Source: Alitta virens (lineage: Eukaryota > Annelida > Polychaeta > Phyllodocida > Nereididae). From it: 64,000 bases of DNA. Below are positions 1 to 25,170 of this stretch, one piece after another. The stretch's first letter is position 1; each line of letters opens with the position of its first letter. The DNA lies in assembly GCA_932294295.1 (NCBI GenBank), contig OW028573.1, positions 19,178,155 through 19,242,154 of the forward strand. The letters run 5' to 3'. Position numbers and translations under genes: made by a program. The notes under the pieces are model-generated. The model had not been told where the DNA came from. It saw nothing but the letters and a program-made list of their open reading frames with translations, and ran no database searches.

Positions 1-827
1 ATACATGCTCACAACAATTGTCAGTTAGGGGGGTCTTTTCCTACTGAGCTCCTACATCCTGACGACTGTGGTGTGATTGTATTATTTCTTCAATGAAAAA
101 ATTCTTGAGCAGGTGAAATAGTCAACTTACTTTCTTCATGATGCTTCCATGATGCTGGAAGGATCGTTTTTTAGTCCAAAAGGATCAAAATTACTCAGGG
201 AGGATCATAAACATATCTATGGGGTGTATCTTTAAATCTGCAACCACCATTTGACTCACCCTCTCTCTCAGTCTTGGCTCCAAAACAATGGGGACCTCAG
301 TGAGCTTGTTTTCTTCTAAAATTATCTCACAAGTCTGTCAAATAAAATCAGGTTATATTGGGTTTCAAAATGAAATATCCACATGGTTTGTTGGATCACA
401 TCTATTCATATCAAACACAGAGCAGCAGGAAATGGGCAGCAATACAATGAGTCAAACACAAACTTTCTCACGTATAAAAACCCCTCTCTGTAACTATTAA
501 CTTTTTCTATCTGTCCAATGATTTTTTCCCCATTATAATTGTTATCATTTTTGCCCTTTGTCAGGGTCATAGAAAGACCACAGAAATTACAATGGGTAAA
601 ATCTCTATTATTCCCGCGGAGTCTTCATCAGTTACAAAGTTAGGGATTACCTTACTGCTAATATTTCTGTCCATTTAGTGCTGCTCCATGCTTTATATAT
701 GAACAGATATGTGACATTTATTTTGAGTTCTACTATAGCTATACTAACGGTACATGTACTTCCGAAACAAGTAAATATTTTACAATGTCACTTCTTTCTC
801 TTTAAGTTAGAATATAAAAGCCATCAC
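1..827. other. Non-coding, probably TIGAR intron
   Basis: No convincing exon, RNA gene or repeat is seen. The short open frames here have no recognisable domains and lack good splice signals. The stretch lies 3' of the last visible TIGAR-like exon on the minus strand, so it is most likely intron leading to the remaining C-terminal exons outside the window. Confidence 0.4.
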
Positions 828-1091
828 CTCCTTCGATCTTTTCAGGTCACTTGTGAAAATATGAGTGAAATTTTCATGTTGTAAACGATAGCCAGTCAGC
901 CTAGCTTGCAGGGCTCCTTTTTCAGACAGATCTGTGTCCATCTGGCCTGAAATATGGACCAGGTAATTAGTAAAAACCTGGAACAAAACATTACAACATT
1001 CAACAAACGGGAGAAATATATCAGATTGTTCGATATCAAGAATTCACACATACCTTGCAGGATTCCAGCTTTGTTGCATGCTGTCTCTCCA
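828..1091 (-). CDS. TIGAR: TIGAR-like histidine phosphatase, two internal exons
   Basis: Two minus-strand exons, 1054-1091 (38 nt) and 828-946 (119 nt), have good splice sites: acceptor tatttgcag, donor AAG|gtatgtg, acceptor atttcag, donor GAG|gtgatg. Joined in phase they read GETACNKAGILQG, then QMDTDLSEKGALQA and FTHIFTSDLKRSKE. The first exon starts with the last base of a split codon that would complete the RHGE phosphohistidine motif. The order RHGET, ILQGQ.D..LSE.G..QA, FTH.FSSDL.R is that of TIGAR/fructose-2,6-bisphosphatase-like members of the histidine phosphatase superfamily, cytosolic enzymes that divert glucose into the pentose phosphate pathway. The first coding exon (upstream, above 1091) and the C-terminal exons (below 828, outside the window) were not found. 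Another member of the phosphoglycerate mutase family is possible. Confidence 0.62.
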
Positions 1092-3087
1092 CTGCAAATA
1101 AATAAGTAACATTGTCACTGTGGTATAACTGAGAACGGTTTACAGAATTACCGTCTCTGAAAATGGTGTCTGGCCAAATCAGGCCTGAAGGAGAGGGAAA
1201 TATTTAGCCACATATAAACTTGAATACCATTTAGTTTCACAAAATTAACATTATTGCAATAAATAAGTTGTATTGCGTCTATTTAGGCAGTATACATACA
1301 GAAAAGCTTGTCCGTCATGTAAATAGTGGATTTTCACGGAAGGGTTCGCTATACTTCCACCAGGTGGCTACGACAGAATACTGAAAATCTATTAGCTGAA
1401 AAAATTCCCACCCTTGATTGTGATTGGCTAAAGAAAAGTGCATCCTAGCAGCAGTATTTTTAGTGCATTTTAATGTATATTTGCCATCTTATCATTCAAT
1501 TGATTTCCACTTTTTCCCTGAGAAAATTATATTTATAGAATCAGTTATGATCTGCTTTGTCTGAAAAGCAAAACGAGTAATAAGTAGAAATGAATGACTT
1601 ATGTCCTGCTGAATTCAGGGCTGCTCAGTGAAAAGACTCCATTGCATGGGAAATTCATAAGTGGGAAACAGTACACTCTAACAGAGAAATTTAATACCAT
1701 TCTCAGTTTATTTTCACTATAATAAGTTACAGTCTCTCACTTCATTTCTAACGTGACGAAATATTCTGAAATTGTTTAGCTCACAGTATTTTTAAGCATG
1801 GCTATTTTTTGCAAAAAAGATACCAGATAACATTACAAATGTTTAATGGCAATAGTAGATGCGCATTGAATGTATACATGCCAAATTAAACTTGCTATCT
1901 TCAATTAAAGTAATTTAATTGTCAATAACCTGAAAGAAAAAAAAAATCGCACCAGCAAAATTTTACATCTCAGTTGTTGCATGTCTGAAGGGCAGTTCGA
2001 CAGATGATAGACCCACGGATAAAGGTGCAGCTTATCTTCCAAATGGGTTCAACGTACGAAAAATCCAGCAAGGAACCATCACTTCTTTCTCCAGTCGTAG
2101 TAGACTGTTGCAAACTTTATGCAAAAATCAAGGGAAGCTAAAACACAGATTTTTGTCACCACTGCAGGCATACAACGAGTGAAATCGTACAAAACTTTAA
2201 ACTTGGAAACACACAATGAATATGCGCATGATGTCTAGTTTAATCTGACTATTCAAAAGAGAGTGTCTATTTACACTGTATATAAATGCAATATATTGCA
2301 TATGAAGTGTCCATAGATGAATCTCTCTATTTACACTACATACAGTGCCCAAAGAAGGTTTTGGTTATTGACTGAGAATGCATGCAGTAGCCATACACTG
2401 TTTTGGCTATTGTCACTGTTGTTTGAAAGAGTGCCCAGGTTTCATTGAAGAAGCAATTATTTGGTGAAGGGGCACTGGTGCCTTCTTGGGCCAAAATCTC
2501 TAGTGAAGGTGCCCATTCTACCTAGCTGGGGCTGGCCTTTCTGCCATAGGGCCACACTTCAATCAAGTCAAAGTTTAAAGCAAAAGGAACTTTGGTTATG
2601 ATCAATGTAAATTGGAGTCAATAAACATGGGGTCATTCTAAAACATTCTGGCCTCAAAGACAAGTCTGCTTGTCTATAAAAATCAATGTAAATTTGCCAC
2701 TGAATTAATTTGAAGAGAAGACTTATTTAGAAAGTGGCACCGTACAGATTCATATACAAATGTAACATTTGAGGTCATGACCTCCTGGTCAGGTGGAGTC
2801 TAAGTCAAACCAAATCATGTCAATCACACCAAGCTGACCAACATATGCCTCATTTCATACAGGCCCTAGTGTTCTACACCAACCAACAACCCAGCACCAC
2901 CATCTGCACCAGCTGATTGATGGTGGGCGATAATAGCCCCACTGTGGGTAATGAATGAGCAGAAACCGGTCTGATTGATATACCGACAAAATCCCATTAA
3001 AACTGGCTAATTCGCATTGAATAGCAAATATGGCACTTACTGCCGGACAATAGTCATCATGAAGACTGGCATGGTGGCCAAATAGTT
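1092..3087. other. Non-coding, no recognised feature
   Basis: AT-rich sequence without a supported exon. It should contain the first intron of the TIGAR-like gene and perhaps its first exon, which I could not identify. A phrase of about 20 bases (ctctctatttacactacata-like) occurs twice at 2255-2345. No transposon ends are recognised. Confidence 0.35.
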
Positions 3088-3372
3088 AGATTTTTCACCC
3101 CAATTAGACTGTCCTCTAGCTCTTCATGTCTGCGGTCGTCTCGCCGCTCCAGCACCAGATATCGCCACTTGTACTCTATGTGGCGCTGGGGTAGCTGAGA
3201 AGGACCTTGTGCCAAATAACTTGCCAAAAAACAAAAAGGTCTTTTTTGAACAACTTATCACGCAACTGTGTGAGGTCACAAGTCCTGTTATAAATAGTCA
3301 AACACCTATCCATGTGTACACTGGTCTTGGGGTCATGGAATTTGACCAGGAGCGAGGTCAACCCCTAGTCTA
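3088..3372 (+). CDS. Unrecognised open frame, 94 codons, cysteine-rich start
   Basis: This plus-strand frame is open from just after a TAG to a stop at 3370-3372. Its composition looks protein-like. The N-terminal half has cysteines in the order C..C.......C..C, including CTLCGAGVAEKDLVPNN, and the rest ends with GLGVMEFDQERGQPLV. It has no early ATG, so it would be an exon or a decayed fragment. I do not recognise the family. The cysteine pairs suggest a small zinc-binding domain. A fold-back element begins about 110 bases downstream, so it could be part of an old transposable element. Confidence 0.25.
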
Positions 3373-3485
3373 GAGTTTAGTAAAAAATTATGAAATTGCA
3401 AGGTGTGTAATTGAGACCAATGTTGATGACCCTGATTGTATAATACCTGATCTACACGAGAAACAGGACTTCAGGACACTGAGGA

Positions 3486-4042
3486 CTATGAAAGCTCAAG
3501 GACATCCATATTTTTTAGTTGTAGTATTTTTTCCGTTCTTGTTAGTATATTTTCTGTTGATAATTTTTCATTTCTTTTTTTTGGTTCGTGTTTTTTTTAT
3601 CGTTCGTAGTTATTATTATTTCGTTTTCGCTTTTAATTAATGATTTGGTTCTCGTTACTATTTTTGATGTTCTGATAATTTTTTTTTTTGTTGAACATAT
3701 ATATGTACCTATTTTTTCTATTCAAGCTTTAATTTTTTTTCTGTTTGTAAAATTTCTGCGGTGTCTTTGCTAGGTGAAGCTAGCTGAAGCCAGCTCTTGC
3801 TAGCCAGAGTTAGCCAGCGTTAGCCAGACCTAGCCACAGCTAGCCGTAGCTAGCCATATAGCTTCCCATAGCTTGCCATTACAACAAGAACCGAAAACAA
3901 CTTACAAGAACAGAAAAAATACTAACAAGAACAAAAAATACTAGCAAGAACAGAAAAATACTAACAAGAACAGGGGGGGGGGGGGGGACGAACAAACAAA
4001 AAACCGGAAATAAATATATGGAGGTCCCTTTTGAGCTGTCAT
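3486..4042. repeat. Fold-back repeat with homopolymer and TAGCCA-type core
   Basis: The left end (ctatgaaagctcaaggacat, 3486 onward) reappears inverted at 4005-4042 as ctatgacagctcaaaaggga. Inside the ends, a T-rich arm with ttcttgttagtat phrases (3530-3760) faces an A-rich arm with atactaacaagaac phrases repeated four times (3885-3980). The centre (3775-3870) is a short array of gttagccag/gctagc variants. A G tract follows at about 3974-3988. The layout suits a hairpin-forming, non-autonomous element. No target duplication was identified and the ends are approximate. Confidence 0.45.
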
Positions 4043-5896
4043 AGTGTAGAGGACAGCAGTGACCAGCTCAGATTATTTTTTCTCCCAAAAAATTTACAAT
4101 TGTGTTAGTGCCTTAAGGCCTATTCTGTCTGCTGACTCCAGAGCATCAGCATGATCAGTCAGCCTCCTTGTGATGGTTTCACTTCAGTAGATTGTGACCT
4201 CCATTATTGTCTCTGATTATAGATTGGTAGATCACCCCAGACCTACTGCACCCTCCTCCATTACTGCTTGTTGGTCTTTCATTATGAATCCTTTAAATCT
4301 ACACAATATATATATAAAGAAAACGAAAACTGTACATGTGATGCTAGCATTGCATTTATTAAATTGAGCAATTTTACAATTAATTACAAATGCATTCAAC
4401 AGAGTTCTGATGCAGTCTCACATGCAGATAATCATGTATTATACTTGCTTTGTGGTTGTCATAATTTGTGTCATGTACATTATTCCAACTACACAATATT
4501 ATTGAAAAGAAATATAGATAAAAACATCCTGGAAATTTTAGAATATCAGTAATTTACTTGAGAAATAACTATGACACACAACAAATAACTTATTGTAACT
4601 GACTTAATTTAATATTACATCATAGGACCTTTTCTTCTATGGATTGTTCCTCGTATTAATCTGTTATTCAAAAACAAAAAAAAAAAGAAAGAGAACATTT
4701 AAAGTGTCTTAGATGCACCGATGAAAATGCTCATGTAAACATGTGTGAAGCATCAGAGTAATTATATGTTCTCTCATTAACAATTTTATAACATGCAACG
4801 AAGTTGGATTCTTTCATTTTGATTCAGGTAATCTTAGTGAGACTGGTAAGCAACATTCATACAAAATAAAACCATTCAGTACATATCAAATACAAGACAA
4901 CAATCTATTAGTGAATGCAATTTGTCACATATGCTGCAGTTCTTGATAAATTTGTGATATGCTGATAGACTTTTGAAGACTAAATCAAACTGCAGATTAA
5001 TTATACCAACAGATATTAAAATATCCTTGCTGCCAATTGGTCTTTCATGTGTGGCTAATGCAGTAATAATTGTCTCGTTTTATTCCTTTATAGATACAAT
5101 ATAAACACCGGGGAAAATTACTCTGTATGCATTTAGTAAGCATAGCAGGAAGAGTTGCTCATTTATGGTTGCTCTATAAGCACCAGTGCATAAAATTAGA
5201 TGCTGTACAAGCATGCACTACAGATGGTCATCAATTGGTTAGTAGTCACAAACACAGTTACGAGTGCGTGTTCTGACCGTGTTTAATGTTCATCCAACTT
5301 TGTACATGTCGATCAAGACTACTTCCGCTTGAGTAAACAAAGATTAAGTACCGACGCATATCACATCAGTGAAATCATACAAGTTTCCCAGAATACTGTT
5401 TGGGAGGGGAGAGATGGAAACTTAAAACAAATACAGTCCATAAGACACTACAGATGTAAGAACTTAAATTTTAAATCTGAGAATTAAAAGAAACAGTTCT
5501 CAAGGCATTCTAATTCTTGACAAAATCTGAAAAGTTGAAATTACAGTCTACAGTCTACAAGTCTACACAACATCTGGATTTCATAAAGAACACAATTCAG
5601 TGTCATACATGCAGTTTACATCTCTGATGTAGGGACTGATGATTCTGTTTACATGCAGTTGGGACAGGGACTGACCAAGTGGTATAAAATACTTAGAGAT
5701 GAGATTCCATCAGTTTGGCATATTCTTCCAGTGATATCATATTGCAGAATACTGTGCATATCAAGGTAATAAAGAAATCAAGAAGATTCACTTTCTCATG
5801 ATTTTGAAGACACAATGGATTAAAAAGTTTCCTTGAAATATATATTGCTTTGCAGATCACTCCCATCAAGGACATATTTTTAACAAGACCCTCTTC
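4043..5896. other. Non-coding, no recognised feature
   Basis: AT-rich intergenic sequence. The open frames at 4268-4552 and 5693-5875 have no recognisable domain and no matching splice signals. No transposon ends or tandem arrays were seen. Confidence 0.35.
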
Positions 5897-6124
5897 TAGG
5901 GCTGTTCCATTAAAAGTGTGGGGGGGGGGGGGGGTTCTCCAAAAGAGAAAAGGATTGGGGGGGGGGGGGGGGTGTTGCTTGTTGCCCAGTATTTCTTAAA
6001 ACCTTAATGTAGAGGGTTTGGAGATCAATAAAACAAAAAGTGGGGGGTGGGGGGGGGGGGGAGGTGTCTGAAAATTTTCCTGTCCACCCCCCCCCCCACC
6101 ATCTTTTTAAATGGAACAGCCCTA
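5897..6124. mobile_element. 228-bp MITE-like palindromic element with G/C tracts
   Basis: The left end tagggctgttccattaaaa (from 5897) is matched in inverted orientation by the right end ttttaaatggaacagccct ending at 6124. The interior holds three runs of 10-17 G and one run of C just inside the right end, so the single strand can fold on itself. Any TA target duplication is ambiguous because TA is also the terminal dinucleotide. It lies about 285 bp downstream of the stop codon of the minus-strand malic enzyme and may fall in or near its 3' untranslated region. Confidence 0.6.
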
Positions 6125-6409
6125 ATTAACTTTGATAACAATACAAAATATAAATAGTTACTTACTGCAACTAGTCATTGTTTAAGTACAAGATTATCAT
6201 TCATCTTCAATCATTCCGAATACAATAGTATTTCACACAATTCAGATCTGTAGCAGAAGGTCTCTACCTGTGCGCACAAGTATAACTAAGTAGATTGTTT
6301 GACATTATTCTGAAATTTTACCCCATTACTACAAATATAACTGCCAGGATCTACATTTAAAAGCATATAATAAAAATACAGTGGAGAAGACCGATATGGC
6401 CAGAGGTTC

Positions 6410-13624
<7,215 letters not shown>

Positions 13625-14060
13625 TTTGTTGATTCCAGGATTTCCTATGCTTTTGTTTGCGATTCCGAGTCAGAGAAGCGAAGAGATCTCCATTGATTTG
13701 TCTCAGCGCTGTTGTTGTCGAGGCTTGCAATATTCTGGGCTACAAGTCACTTGTGTCTTGCTCTGTTTAGCAAACACGAAATAGACTACAACGACTGCCA
13801 AGTCTATAATATTAGCCGAATAATACACCTGGCTTTTTTCCACTCGGAACAATCACCGAGGTCATGGGGTTGACCTCGGTCCCAGCCAATCAGAGCGGCC
13901 AAAATTGTGTCATGTGGCGCCGTTGCTATTCTTAGCCTAGCACCACGTGGTTTTGTTTTGGTTTCTTCCGCGGAATGCCAATCGCGATGACGACGGAACT
14001 TGCGTCAGCCGCCAAATGCAATGGAACGGAAGGGTCAAGTGTGTATATATAACCTTCACG
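13625..14060 (-). promoter_or_regulatory. Probable promoter region of the mitochondrial malic enzyme
   Basis: Immediately upstream of the start codon the sequence is richer in G, C and CpG than its surroundings. It contains a CCAAT-type box (agccaatcagag, about 13884-13895) and an E-box (cacgtg, 13944-13949). There is no TATA box at a clear distance. Introns of the plus-strand paralog cross the same region, so both genes could use it. Confidence 0.4.
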
Positions 14061-14861
14061 TAAAAAAATCACTACAGATCGATTTATCAGTAAACACAGA
14101 GCGCTTATAGCAAATTTGAGAACGTCAGTCTCAGTGATCAGAACGACAAAAAAAAAGATAATTTCAGTTCTTTGACTTTGTACTGATATGGACCTACCTT
14201 TTTTATGTGTCCGAAATAAAACGTCGAGTTGAATTGAATTAAATTAAATATATAGTACTTTTTAAAGTTTGAATTCGGGGCACTCCATCTTCAGCTGAAT
14301 CTCCACATGAAATAGCCGACACACCCTCACCCTCATTGCCTCAATATAGCATTGAGACAAAATGAAGGAATTCTTAAATAGACACTGTCTGTTTCAGTCA
14401 AGGGAACAATCCATACCTTTTATATTTTATTTTTACTAATACATTGTTTTAAAATGAATGCATGTGCAGCAACATTTGGGTGTGAGTGTCCACACCAGCA
14501 TGACCAAGCACATCTGCATCATGTATTTCTAGGCAAAGAGATAACACAGGACTATTTTTAGCAAGGGAGCATGTTTACATCCGTGGGGCACTGGGGTAAC
14601 TAGAAGGTGGCTCCACAGAATGTGGCAAACAGTCTAACATATAACTTCTAGGATTCTGTTCAATATAGTTATTTTCTATGTCTGAGAAGAGAATGAAATT
14701 GAATAATGAGGTGAGTGAAAACAGTGATTTGATGGAAAGGTATGAAAATTAGTTTTTGATTTGATGGAAAGGTATGAAAGTTAGTTTTCAAAGTTTGACA
14801 GGAGAAAGTCAGCTCTAGCAGCTAAGAGTACTGCTAAGCTATGAAGCTGACTTGGCCTTGT

Positions 14862-14886
14862 GTATATATATATATATATATATATA
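14862..14886. repeat. (TA)n microsatellite
   Basis: About 12 TA units upstream of the 15070 alternative exon. Confidence 0.85.
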
Positions 14887-15069
14887 AGTTGGAGAACAAT
14901 GCATCCCTCAGGACCCGCACACACAATTTATAATGGAGAAACAATTAAATCTCGTGGTAACCATAAGTTATTTTGTGCAGACCTCAGGGAGCACTGTGTT
15001 AATTTCTGTCCATGTGCATTATGTCCACTTATAAAAGCCATGTTAGACCATCACTGCTTTAACAAAATC

Positions 15070-15105
15070 ATGACTCCAACTCGCAAGTCGTCTATTCATC
15101 AAGAG
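15070..15105 (+). CDS. Candidate alternative first exon, 12 aa
   Basis: An ATG-initiated 12-codon segment (MTPTRKSSIHQE) ends at GAG|gtagtt and joins in phase 0 to the 15200-15289 exon, giving a 582-aa isoform. It is short and supported only by frame, start and donor, so it is a candidate. Confidence 0.35.
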
Positions 15106-15756
15106 GTAGTTAGCCACCAGGATTTGAAATTTAACTTCTTTTTTTGACAGCCTTTGCTTGTTGAACGGAACCTAATTTTTTACATTCTTATCATTTCAGG
15201 ATATTGATTTTAAAGCCAGCAAAATAATGAGACGCCAAGGCCCACCGATTGCTGGAAGCACAATCTTGAAACATGGTCCAACAAACAAGGTTTGTAGGAG
15301 TGGTTGCTTATAAGGTTTTGTAATGGTCCACTTAAAAATTGAATCAACATTACAAGATGATGGACAAGTAAAATATAATAGGCTTATTATTATACTAATT
15401 AATAACAATATCATGAACCTTTATGCTGTTGATTCAATCCACATAACATATCAATCCTAATTACTGACTGATGAGTGCGGGACATAAATAATACATTTTC
15501 ATTGCTTGCATTTCATATATGCATAGCTATAACTTATAAATAAAAATATATTAAATGCAAGAAGGCAATGTCACAGTGACAGAGCAGGAAGGCAATTCAA
15601 CGATTGCTCGGGAGGGGGCGTTGGTGTAGAAGGAGGGGGGGGGGGGGGCGCTCTAGCGTGCATGACGTTAAAATCAACAAACAGCACTGACTGAATCAGT
15701 CATTGAGTTGCTGTCATTAGAGGAAGACCAGCAGTAAGAAAATTCAAACCAGAGAA

Positions 15757-21606
<5,850 letters not shown>

Positions 21607-23132
21607 TCTTTCCAATTGTAATCGAAGTTATACTGTAAGCAGATAAATAGTTATATATAAGCGTATGAAATATTTATTGTATTATATCATGCAAAACTTG
21701 TTACTGAAAGTCAATTTAGTAGTTTTCATGTCTTGCTATGATTACTTTGACAGAAGTTTCATGTCATGCTATGATTACTTTGACAGAAGTTGTAATAAAT
21801 TACTTGAACACTCACCTGTATATCTTCACATTTACCTAATAACTTGTTCACAGCCAGAGATGAGAAACCTCATAAAATTCAACAAGAATGGTACGTGCTC
21901 CTCAGGGCCTCTGCAGCAGGCATATTGGCTTGCTTTCTGTAAATTGATTAGCCAAGTAAACCCCTTGGAATGAAATGGAAGCTATGCACTGTGCAGCAGT
22001 GTTTGAAGTAGCTCAAGGAAATTCTTCACAAGCCCAAAATAGGCTCACACTGAATTTATAAAACGCAGTGAGACTTGCCCAATTGCAGGCTCCAAAGCCA
22101 AATTATGGTGATGCAGTCCATCCATGAGAATAAATTTGCCATTCAAAAAGGGCGAATATTTAATAGATGGGTAAAACATACAATACAAATTCATTGGAGA
22201 AGTTGGAACAACAGGTAACCATTCTAGGCAGGTGGCTGTTGGGCAGCTTGTCTGCAGCATCATTTTAGACAATATATTAATATTGCTGTCTGTCATTAGC
22301 CACTTGTTTACAGTACAGCGTATGCCATTGCCAGTGTTTCAAGTGAGCAGTACCAACATAAAATTGTAACGTGCTACCATAGCAGTTCTGAATCCAGGTT
22401 AATATATGAACCAATTTAGTAGACCTTTCAACCTTGGTAGAACCACTATATTTGCCCAAACTAACAAATGAAATCGGAACAAAACCAGACTACTCACCAT
22501 CTTAAAATTTATTACATTGTACATTTACAGATAATTATCCAGACAACTCAAAAATTTTACTGTATATTCAACAGAATAAATAACTTAAGTTTCAATGTTT
22601 TCTTTAGTTTACACACAATATACATCTTACATACAACCATGGATTAATTAAAGCAGTAAATTTATGAACCAAATTAAGCCCAGCAACTATGAAAGTCTGG
22701 AAGACTTAAAGCTGTTTTGATGGCTATTTTGATTTTAAATATAGTTAAGTCTTCAAATGCAATAAATTATAATAAATGTTTAATTAAATCCTGGCCATCA
22801 GATATTCACAGATCTATCACTTAACACAATTTTGCATTCCTACATTACCTATAGATACATTTAATGACATATCTTGATGCCAATTAAAAAATAATCCAAT
22901 CACCTACAGTAGAACTGTGTCATTTAAATGCCCACAGCAAGAATAATTGAAGATAAGTTAATCTAAAATGTTATGCGTGTGTTAATTTCCTGTATGCCAT
23001 CACAGAAATGCTTAGCGACAAAGACAATAAACAGTTCAAATGCAATACACAAGATAAGGGACACAAAAAGATCCATCCGTTGGGCAAATCCACAGACAAA
23101 ATCCTTTCATACCCATTACTTTTATTATTACA
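21607..23132. other. 3' region between convergent genes
   Basis: This contains the 3' untranslated regions of the plus-strand malic enzyme and the minus-strand YccV-like gene, which converge here. A direct duplication of about 36 bp (catgtcttgctatgattact, then catgtcatgctatgattact) lies at 21728-21792. No coding exon, RNA gene or transposon end was recognised. Confidence 0.5.
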
Positions 23133-24574
23133 TCAATCATGAGGATATATGGTCCTTAAGGCAGGTCGAGGAATATACTGAGCTCCATCAAATTTTTCAA
23201 AGTAGTCATCCACTGCTGGATGGATAACCTAGGACAACCAGATAATATTTTCTTAATTTGATATTCCCAGTGTGAGTTATTTAGTTACTATGTCTTAATC
23301 AGCCTCATGGTTTTCTTCCTTCAATATAACTTAATTTTAATCCAAAATTAGGCACACTTACCTTCACATTTGTGACAATTTGAATATTTTCCTGAGGGAC
23401 ATAGGTCATTTGTGGTGCTAATCTATCTCTAGTATCCACAAGAATTGAATAATTAGGTTGAGTTCGCCAATACTGAAATGTACGTAAGCAGATCAATTTA
23501 AAGATTATTTTTCTAAATCTAATATTGTTTCAATGAACATAAAAGTTGCCAAAACCAGGTGTATGGCACTATATACCTAAAGGAACAATTAAGATTTTGT
23601 CTAACTGTAAATTGTGTATTGCCATCTAACTTGGTAACTGCTGAGACAAGAGCATTTGAAGTTACATTGTACTTACATATTTACCCGAAGGATGATTTCC
23701 GTTTAGCCATGCCTCTGGTGCCTGCAATAAATGATAAACAATTATATAATACTCTTAATATAATGTTTGAGTAGGCCTATATAAAAGTTGTCATGCAATA
23801 ATGTTAGAATTTTTATGACAACATTTAAGACAATTGGACATTTCATCAAAGGATGGATGGAATGTTAGTATTGTCTCTTGTCATCAAGTCAACTAAATTC
23901 ATGAGAGAATGACTTTGAAAATAGTTAGCTCAGTTTCACATGAAATCTTCTCAATTAAAGTACCTTTGCTGTTGCATCCCAGCCAACAATAATGCCTCTA
24001 TATCCCCATCTGTTATGTCTGATAACTTGACCAACACGATATTGCACTTCAGGTGGTCGTGGACTCCTTGGAACTGGTGACCCTGTAATACAAAAAAAAG
24101 GTTAACAAATTTAATCAGATATCTTCAGACAAAATCAGTAGCCAACTGGCCATTATGAAGTATAATATGAAAAATAACATACCAGCAAAATACCCCTGTG
24201 GATCTTTCAGCTTCATAACTTCAATAGCGGGTGATTCACCCAGTTCATCATCATCAGATGAGAAATTCTTGTTCTGTAGCTTTGATATCATCGCTTTACA
24301 CCATGCTTGCCATGATGCCAAAGTAAGGTATTCATCTTTGAAACCAACTGCTGATGTCAAAATCCTGAAGAGTATGCACATTGTTCATGCTAGAAATACA
24401 TAACTTGAAAGTAAAAGCCGAACTATATGTAAATGCAGTTAAATATACATACGATTTGAAAGCAAGTTGTCGCTGGGAATCAGATGTGGACATAAATCGG
24501 CTGATTAGAAACTGAACAGGAACGGCTGCTAATAGCAGGCCCAAATGTATCGCAGCTCTTCTGTCAACTGGCAT
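23133..24574 (-). CDS. Membrane-anchored YccV/HspQ-like domain protein
   Basis: Six minus-strand coding exons: 24453-24574, 24183-24364, 23964-24082, 23677-23721, 23362-23472, 23133-23228. Total 675 nt, an unbroken frame of 224 aa. All junctions have GT-AG ends and agree in phase. Residues 1-30 (MPVDRRAAIHLGLLLAAVPV and onward) form a hydrophobic segment, a signal anchor or membrane helix. Residues about 60-95 are polar and acidic. From about residue 112 the sequence matches the hemimethylated-DNA-binding/YccV (HspQ) domain: RVGQVIRHNRWGYRG, IIVGWD, a conserved AP..W, YWRTQPNYSILVDTRD, TYVPQENI, HP.VDDYFEKFDG and a YIPRPALR ending. In bacteria HspQ acts in protein quality control; in animals the domain occurs in F-box protein 21. 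No F-box is seen here. The function of the short membrane form is unknown to me. The start is the first ATG after a probable acceptor; a 5' non-coding exon is likely. Confidence 0.8.
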
Positions 24575-25170
24575 AGTTGTCTGGAAGTCAAAAGTATTGT
24601 CATTGATGATACAGTGATTTACATACACGTTTTCAATCTTTCATGAACACATATTATTATTGATATCTCATCATTTAAGATTAAACTTTAAAGTAAGGAA
24701 GCAGAATACTGTAACTTAGTGTAAGCACGTGATAAATAGTTTATCCAAGAAGTATATGTAGGCTACACTTCACTGGCTACAGGAAATTAAATGTGTCAGA
24801 TTATTGATTTAATCAATAGGGCACTGGGGTCATTCAGAATACAAAATCTATTCAATTCATATTGCATACGTGTAAACCGACACGCATTAGCATTAATTAT
24901 ACAGGAGAAAATCAGTCATAAACGATTGATAGAAGCATGGTCTCTAACAAAATAGTGACATAGGCTCATAGCATACATGTTCATTGACACTGTTAATACA
25001 TAATTAGCCTTCACATTACCAGATAACTTACGCATGGGAGTGTCCGTTGTTTATGGTATTCATAAGCTACAATTACAATTTCTATTATGCGGCCGAATAG
25101 TTGTTTGCCACGACAACTTTGTATTTGCCATAAACTCCACTTTCAGTTTTGCGACAATACCAGAAACTGA
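24575..25170. other. Upstream region, no recognised feature
   Basis: AT-rich sequence upstream of the YccV-like gene. It should hold its promoter and 5' non-coding exon, but no TATA box or exon can be fixed. It ends at a 9-bp target duplication. Confidence 0.4.

Noticed and set aside
121..160. 24-nt possible exon with acceptor and gtaagt on the minus strand
   Set aside because: It has splice-like ends but does not resemble the next part of TIGAR, so it is probably chance.
15635..15650. G tract as regulatory quadruplex
   Set aside because: A single G run upstream of the 15757 exon; no companion runs in suitable spacing.
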